From Dinghuibacter silviterrae (GTDB lineage Bacteria; Bacteroidota; Bacteroidia; Chitinophagales; Chitinophagaceae): a DNA stretch of 64,000 nt. The position numbers and the translations under genes were made by a program. Numbering within the stretch: position 1 is the stretch's first letter; each line of letters opens with the position of its first letter. A model generated the notes under the pieces. That model was not told where the DNA came from and ran no database searches. It saw nothing but the letters and a program-made list of their open reading frames with translations. Below, piece after piece: positions 60,401-64,000 of this stretch. Where the stretch lies: positions 3,782,001 through 3,846,000 of the forward strand of contig NZ_SODV01000001.1 of NCBI RefSeq assembly GCF_004366355.1, in the 5' to 3' direction.

Positions 60401-61515
60401 AAGAACCCCCCGATCGTGGTAAAGCTCCCGATGGTCAGCGGGAAAGCCAGGTCCCGGATCACGGAGGCGGTGTCCCGCCGGTGCCGGTGGTGGTTAAAGA
60501 CGTGTAGCGAATAGTTTACCGCCACCCCCAAAATGACGGAACCGCTCCCGAGCGCGATCACCGAAATGCTGCCCCGGATAAGGTATACCGCTGCGAGGGC
60601 AAAAAGAGAACCGAAAAGGACGGGCACGAGGATGACAATGGGGGCCCTTTTCTTGTGGAAATACAGGGCGATAAAAATGATGAGGAAAATGACGGTCACG
60701 CCTTGGGTGATGATCGTGTCTTTTCTTAGCTGGAGCGCATTACCCACGGACACCGCGACGGCGCCGAAGTAGGTGGCGGACGCGTTGCGGGCGCCCAGGG
60801 AGTCGCGGATGGCGTCGATCCCATTTAACAGGCGGGCGTTCATTCCCGTATTGTTGACGGGGTACCGGGGTGTCAGGAACATCAGCAGGTAGCAGTGGTC
60901 CTTGGTGAGGACGTATTGGTCGTACAGCTCGAAATTGTCATCGTACTGGAGCCGGCGCAGTTTTTTGAGCCCCAGGAAGGTGATCCCCACGGGGTCGTGT
61001 ACGATCATGCTTTTGAGCGCCAGGCCCGCGGGGGAGGAGAGGGTCTTGTAATTCGCAGCCAGCGTAGATGAAAGTCCCTCCGGGGTAATCAGGCTGTCGA
61101 TACCTGTAAAGTCGGCCGAATCCAGAAAAACAGGGAGGTGATCCCCGATGGTATAAAAAAGGGAGGTCGTCAGGCTGTCGTCGACCTTGTCCGTCAACCG
61201 TGAGATATAAGGACCGACCTTAAGCCGGATTCCGTCCGCCAGGTCCGCCGCATAAGCCGTCAGGCTGTCCGGCCGGGCGCTGGAGTCCTTCATCGACACC
61301 ATGATCACCAGCCGCTCCGTAAACCGCGAATTCCGGAAGACCTCGTTTAGCTTTTCGACGTTGGGATCCTTGGGCAGGACCTTGGAAATGTCTTCTTCGA
61401 AGTGTACGCGGCTGGCAAACCAGCCCAGAAGGAGAAAGCTCCCGATAAAGCAGGTGAGAAAAACCGGTCTGTGTGTGTCAAAATACCTATAGATGCGGAC
61501 AAGGACCTTTTCCAT
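57475..61515 (-). CDS. Trifunctional MMPL transporter / PlsC acyltransferase / SAM methyltransferase
   Basis: A 1346-residue fusion. Residues about 1-830 are an RND/MMPL exporter with two repeats, each with a large periplasmic loop (HFEEDISKVLPKDPNV in the first, VGFEADLNKMNYMSP in the second) and six helices; the linker (about 410-473) is an Ala/Pro/Gln/Asp-rich repeat insertion. Residues about 880-1110 are a PlsC-type lysophospholipid acyltransferase (NHQSFLDSLL, FPEGSRSRDGQ). Residues about 1150-1346 are a class I methyltransferase (ILDIGCGYGFMS, VLADMLHYL). It would load, modify and export the polyene lipid. First gene of the minus arm; promoter at 61521-61553 lies 5 nt from ATG 61515. 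Confidence 0.92.
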   Translation of the reverse strand: MEKVLVRIYRYFDTHRPVFLTCFIGSFLLLGWFASRVHFEEDISKVLPKDPNVEKLNEVFRNSRFTERLVIMVSMKDSSARPDSLTAYAADLADGIRLKVGPYISRLTDKVDDSLTTSLFYTIGDHLPVFLDSADFTGIDSLITPEGLSSTLAANYKTLSSPAGLALKSMIVHDPVGITFLGLKKLRRLQYDDNFELYDQYVLTKDHCYLLMFLTPRYPVNNTGMNARLLNGIDAIRDSLGARNASATYFGAVAVSVGNALQLRKDTIITQGVTVIFLIIFIALYFHKKRAPIVILVPVLFGSLFALAAVYLIRGSISVIALGSGSVILGVAVNYSLHVFNHHRHRRDTASVIRDLAFPLTIGSFTTIGGFFCLEFVQSEMLRDLGLFAAFSLIGASFCSLVFLPHFLPKEPARARRKAAEPARPAQDAVADPAPAIHPAAGAGSAPAGPAQDAETAGSAQDAVADEADARLSWIDRLATLRPEYNRYLMILILVATVVFAWQAPKVGFEADLNKMNYMSPSLKAAEATLRKISVFSYQSVYVVTEGKDLNQALETGEKVDEQVDDLVRKGVVKKYSGVSSLLLSDSLQRLRIDRWNRYWAPAKKALLLKNLDVAATAQGFKPGAFNAFATVLDTPYAPVDRATLDQVRRSYLDDYITETPGKAQVVTLVKVTPEGRQAVYDRFAGTPGVAVLDRQYLTAKFIDLINNDFGSIAWMSALLVFTVLLLTYGRIELTLMSFIPMVITFLWILGIMALLKVDFNIINIIISAFIFGMGDDYSLFIMDGLLQEYKTGKKNLDSYKSSIFLSAITTMAGLGVLIFAGHPALRSIAIISIVGMLCVVVLSQIVIPFLFKVLIADRVSKGRFPWTLSGFLKTLVSYTYFVLGSLLLTLIGLILVKLRPFGKRRSKYCFHVIKSAFIRSLIYVMVNVRKKIINPLGEDFSKPALVIVNHQSFLDSLLIQMQYPKLLLLTNSWVWHSPVMGGIVRLADYYPIMHGAEGSVDLLRQKVAEGYSIVVFPEGSRSRDGQIRRFHKGAFYLAQELGLDILPIMLHGSGYTITKGDFLLKDGRITIKFLPRIPAGAAPPAAIDLGAASYSDRAKAVARYFREQFATFSEECEQPRYYRELLLYNYIYKGPVLEWYMRVKTAMEDNYQLFHDLLPRQGDILDIGCGYGFMSYFLSMCAKDRRITAFDYDEDKVEVAAHAFLASGAVPAGGERTPVRWLQADATTYEFDRSYHGIVLADMLHYLQPDDRQVLVRRCIRHLSPGGVLLIRDGDKDLQKRHRGTRFTEWFSTRFYGFNKTTKAGLSFFSFSVIRDIATEMGMECQPIDNTTFTSNVIYVIRHRQ
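60097..60288. repeat. GC-rich repeat insertion in MMPL inter-lobe linker
   Basis: Contains two exact 17-bp copies (60122-60138 and 60224-60240) and a degenerate third (about 60153-60166), encoding AQDAVAD/AQDAETA words within an Ala/Pro-rich linker. In frame and flanked by normally conserved transporter sequence. Confidence 0.7.
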
Positions 61516-61520
61516 GGGCG

Positions 61521-61553
61521 CAAAATAGTAAATTAGGCTCCAAATACTCAAAA
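61521..61553 (-). promoter_or_regulatory. Promoter of the minus-strand polyene operon, abutting the start codon
   Basis: On the minus strand TTTTG (complement of 61549-61553), 21 nt, and TATTTTG (complement of 61521-61527), one base shorter than the consensus. Five bases then lead to ATG 61515. The opposite gene starts at 61557, so this 41-bp divergent gap also has to serve the lipoprotein gene. Confidence 0.6.
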
Positions 61554-61556
61554 CCC

Positions 61557-62099
61557 ATGAAGCTTAGCTCGCTGATCCTCACCACTGCCGTACTCCTTAC
61601 TGCCTGTCACCGCAAGACCGAAACCGCGGAAGAACTCCTAAAGGAGGCTGCCAAAACGCCCGGTGTGAATGTCGGCCATGGCAACTACACCATAACCGCG
61701 CCCGAAGGCTGGACCGAATTTGATACAACCTTCAGCGGGATCAAAATCACCTTTGTCCAATCCGTTGAGCCGGTGGGACAGTTTTATCCAAGTGTCAACG
61801 TTGTCACCGCGTCAACCAAACTCGACCTGGACGCTTATGAAGACGACAACCTCAATGCCATGGAGCAAAAAATCGGCGGTTACAAATTCCTCGACAAGGG
61901 CGCCGGCCAGTTGCAGGGACATGGCGTACGCTGGATACGCTTTCAGTCGGCCGTGAACGGCATTCTTATGGATGACAAGGCGTATGACCTCGTGTCCGAG
62001 GGGGTAGGCTACGTGATTACCTGCACCGCGGGCCGTGGATATTTCAACCGGAGCGCGGCGGCTTTTGATACGATCGTGAACAGTTTTACGCTGAAGTAG
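61557..62099 (+). CDS. Putative lipoprotein (PsbP/DcrB-like domain)
   Basis: A 180-residue protein with lipobox LLTAC (Cys 17) behind MKLSSLILTTAVLLTAC. The mature part reads YTITAPEGWTEFDTTFSGI, VNVVTASTKLDLDAYEDDN and a C-terminal YFNRSAAAFDTIVNSFTL, the layout of DcrB/PsbP-like single-domain proteins, in which the ITAPEGW start and the final F-x-x-I-x-x-S-F-x-L helix are typical. ATG 61557 is chosen because the upstream frame is antisense to the transporter gene. Function unknown; divergent from the polyene operon. Confidence 0.82.
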   Translation: MKLSSLILTTAVLLTACHRKTETAEELLKEAAKTPGVNVGHGNYTITAPEGWTEFDTTFSGIKITFVQSVEPVGQFYPSVNVVTASTKLDLDAYEDDNLNAMEQKIGGYKFLDKGAGQLQGHGVRWIRFQSAVNGILMDDKAYDLVSEGVGYVITCTAGRGYFNRSAAAFDTIVNSFTLK

Positions 62100-62124
62100 C
62101 ACCCCGCGCGGATGGGGCCCGCCG

Positions 62125-63330
62125 TTAGCGCCCGCCCCCGTCCCCGGTATCCCCGCTATCTTCCGAGTCGGGCTCGGGCGCGCCCTTGGCGTTAAATTTC
62201 CGGCCCGTCAGGGATTCGGCCAGGGGTTGTACATGATAAATATAACGGTCGTACCGGTTCCCGAGGACGATGATGGTATACCCTTCTTTGATCAGCCGGA
62301 AAAAGACGGTGTTGTTCCCATGCCAGTAGCCGTTGTGAAAGATGACCTTTTCGGTGGGGTAAAGGAACAGGTGCCAGCCGAGGCCGTAGTTGCGGATCCC
62401 GGGCTTTTCAAAGCTATAAGGAGCGTAGGCCATGTCGAGCGACGCCTTGGTGAGGAAGTCGGTGCGGAGCGCCTGGTCCCATTTCAGGAGGTCGTGGGTG
62501 GTGGAATAGACATTCTTGTCGCCGTAGGTCCCGTCGAGGTAAGACCAGGGGACGATGCGGCCGTTGCCCATGTAAGAAGGCATGACGTCCTGGAGGTCCG
62601 CCGAGGTGACGATGTGGGTGTCTGTCATCCCGAGGGGATCGAAAATGGTTTGCTTCATGTATTGAGGAAAAGGCATACCCGTAACCTTCTCCACGATAAG
62701 CGCCAGCATCGCATAGTTGGTGTTGCAGTAATGGAAGTGCGTATTGGGCCTGGTCATCACCTTCGGCTTTAACCGCGCCAGCAACGCCAGGAGGCTGTCG
62801 TTGGTCAGATAGGTGTGTTTGTCCCAGTTCGTGGTGGCTACCCAATACAAATAGTTGGGCAGACCGCTGCGGTGGTTGAGCAACATCTTGACCGTGATGC
62901 CGGGGTAGGGGAACGCCGGCAGATAATATTGTACGCTGCTGTCGAGGACGATCTTTTTTTCCTCCATCAATTTCAACACAGCCATGGCGGTAAACGTCTT
63001 GGACACCGACGCCAGGTGGAACGCGCTGTGTTCGCCAACGGGCGGCGTTTTTGTACGCAGGTTTTCAAAGCCCCTGTAACGTTCGTATATAATGCTGTCG
63101 TCCTTGGCCACCAGGAAAGATCCGTTGAAACCCGAACGTTCGAGCGAGCTATAGAAGTTGTCAGACAGTGAATAGATGCGGTTGAACTCTTCCGTGGACA
63201 CCTTCGGACGTTTGATCACGGCAACGGTGTCTTTGCGAACGTCCGTTTGTGACTTACTATCGTTCGGCTGTTTGGCGCCACAACTGATCAAAATACCTCC
63301 AACACAAATAACCAGGGCAATATGTTTCAT
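62125..63330 (-). CDS. Lipoprotein serine hydrolase (beta-lactamase/DD-peptidase class C fold)
   Basis: A 401-residue lipoprotein (MKHIALVICVGGILISC, Cys 17) with a class C beta-lactamase-like domain. The S-x-x-K nucleophile is in FHLASVSKTFTAMAVLK, the Y-x-N element is in HFHYCNTNYAMLALIV, and the third box region is FHNGYWHGNNTVFF. Such proteins include esterases and DD-carboxypeptidases; a true beta-lactamase is not implied. A C-terminal acidic, Gly-rich tail ends the protein. Divergent from serA and convergent with the lipoprotein gene over a short GC-rich gap. Confidence 0.9.
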   Translation of the reverse strand: MKHIALVICVGGILISCGAKQPNDSKSQTDVRKDTVAVIKRPKVSTEEFNRIYSLSDNFYSSLERSGFNGSFLVAKDDSIIYERYRGFENLRTKTPPVGEHSAFHLASVSKTFTAMAVLKLMEEKKIVLDSSVQYYLPAFPYPGITVKMLLNHRSGLPNYLYWVATTNWDKHTYLTNDSLLALLARLKPKVMTRPNTHFHYCNTNYAMLALIVEKVTGMPFPQYMKQTIFDPLGMTDTHIVTSADLQDVMPSYMGNGRIVPWSYLDGTYGDKNVYSTTHDLLKWDQALRTDFLTKASLDMAYAPYSFEKPGIRNYGLGWHLFLYPTEKVIFHNGYWHGNNTVFFRLIKEGYTIIVLGNRYDRYIYHVQPLAESLTGRKFNAKGAPEPDSEDSGDTGDGGGR

Positions 63331-63378
63331 GCAAGACCTACTATTTCTTAATTTTGCAAAATAATACAGTCCTGAGCA

Positions 63379-64000
63379 ATGTCTGAAAAAAAATTAACAA
63401 GCTATCCCAAAGAAAAGATCAACATCCTCCTTCTCGAAAACATTAGCGAAAGAGCCGCCAACACCTTTACAAACAACGGTTATGCCCATGTGACGCGCCT
63501 TTCGGGCGCCCTGAGCGAAGAAGAACTCATCAAACAGATCAAAGACGTTCACCTGCTGGGCATCCGGTCCAAGACAAAAGTCTCCAAAGCCGTGCTGGAA
63601 GCGGCTCCCAAGCTCCAGGCCATCGGTTGTTTCTGTATCGGGGTCAACCAGGTCGACCTCAAATCGGCCACCAACCACGGCGTCACGGTTTTCAACGCTC
63701 CCTATTCCAATACACGGTCCGTGGCCGAGCTGGTCATGGCCGCCTCCATATTCCTCATCCGCCGCATCCCGGACAAGAACAAGGCCGCCCACGACGGCAT
63801 CTGGCTGAAAGAATCCAAAGGCAGCTACGAACTTCGTGGTAAAACACTGGGAATCATTGGTTACGGCAACATCGGCTCCCAGGTCAGCGTCCTGGCCGAG
63901 GCCCTGGGGATGAAGGTTGTCTTTTATGACGTCCTCACCAAGCTCCCCCTGGGGAACGCCCGCCGGGCGCATACCCTGGAAGAGCTGATGGGCGTTTCCG
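63379..64000 (+). CDS. serA: D-3-phosphoglycerate dehydrogenase, partial (C-terminus beyond window)
   Basis: The first 207 codons of an NAD-dependent 2-hydroxyacid dehydrogenase: INILLLENISERAANTFTNNGY, GIRSKTKVSKAVLEAAPKLQAIGCFCIGVNQVDL and NAPYSNTRSVAELVMAASI, followed by the NAD motif LGIIGYGNIGSQVSVLAE. The N-terminal pattern is that of the E. coli-like SerA with a C-terminal ACT domain, which lies outside the window. It commits 3-phosphoglycerate to serine synthesis. A TAATTTTG box is at 63349-63356. Confidence 0.9.
   Translation, partial: MSEKKLTSYPKEKINILLLENISERAANTFTNNGYAHVTRLSGALSEEELIKQIKDVHLLGIRSKTKVSKAVLEAAPKLQAIGCFCIGVNQVDLKSATNHGVTVFNAPYSNTRSVAELVMAASIFLIRRIPDKNKAAHDGIWLKESKGSYELRGKTLGIIGYGNIGSQVSVLAEALGMKVVFYDVLTKLPLGNARRAHTLEELMGVS

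Noticed and set aside
34673-61515. Recently acquired island
   Set aside because: No integrase, tRNA junction, direct repeats or clear change in base composition was seen at the borders; flanking promoters use the same boxes.

Overview
The window looks like a chromosome segment of a GC-rich member of the Bacteroidota, most likely Chitinophagaceae/Chitinophagales. The evidence is SusC/TonB-type receptors with carboxypeptidase-like N-terminal domains, the alternative Bacteroidota GlmU-like protein, Bacteroidota promoter boxes (TTTG, about 21 nt, TAnnTTTG), little use of Shine-Dalgarno sites, and a complete aryl-polyene/flexirubin-type pigment locus. No plasmid, phage, transposase, integrase or CRISPR signature was seen. 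Both ends cut genes: a TonB-linked receptor on the left and a SerA-type dehydrogenase on the right.

Layout. 1-9.5 kb: housekeeping and envelope genes (cut receptor, tRNA-His, small heat-shock protein, bacilliredoxin, lgt, a second TonB-linked receptor behind a palindromic operator-like site, yajQ, rpmE type B, a lipoprotein), separated by strong hairpins. 9.5-14.5 kb: a signalling island (single-domain response regulator, REC-histidine kinase hybrid, 7TMR-DISM sensor kinase, GNAT-like protein, and a divergent REC protein closely related to the REC part of the hybrid). 14.5-34.7 kb: metabolism, tRNA modification and envelope genes (alternative glmU, tpiA, miaE, bioF-like, penicillin-acylase family, aspartyl-protease-like, DUF5686 protein, trhO, barrel protein, purC, a third TonB receptor, ychF, SpmAB-like protein, cation diffusion facilitator). 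34.7-61.5 kb: the polyene locus. 61.5-64 kb: lipoprotein, lipoprotein serine hydrolase, start of serA.

The polyene locus has a short plus-strand arm (glycosyltransferase 2, ketosynthase, chain-length factor, secreted protein) converging on a long minus-strand arm of 22 genes, most overlapping by 1-23 nt. The minus arm supplies an aromatic amino-acid ammonia lyase (starter unit), AcpS, two acyl carrier proteins, three further cysteine-bearing ketosynthases, a second chain-length factor, a truncated thiolase-fold protein, FabG reductase, two hotdog dehydratases, a thioesterase, an O-methyltransferase, two FAD enzymes, a C45-type acyl hydrolase, an LpxL-like acyltransferase, LolA, a lipoprotein, a polysaccharide-deacetylase-like protein, and a three-domain MMPL transporter/PlsC acyltransferase/methyltransferase. 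Together they are expected to build, modify and export an aryl-polyene acyl chain to the outer membrane. No dialkylresorcinol (DarA/DarB) genes are visible, so a full flexirubin would need genes elsewhere.

The least expected signals are not genes. They are: (i) in-frame GC-rich repeat insertions (27-, 30- and 18-bp units and aperiodic Ala/Gly-rich tracts) in otherwise conserved enzymes, three of them at about the same place in thiolase-fold proteins; (ii) a 37-bp-arm perfect inverted repeat between convergent genes and a smaller family of stereotyped intergenic hairpins; (iii) promoter boxes abutting start codons, implying leaderless mRNAs; (iv) a structured leader with terminator before the fabB-like ketosynthase.
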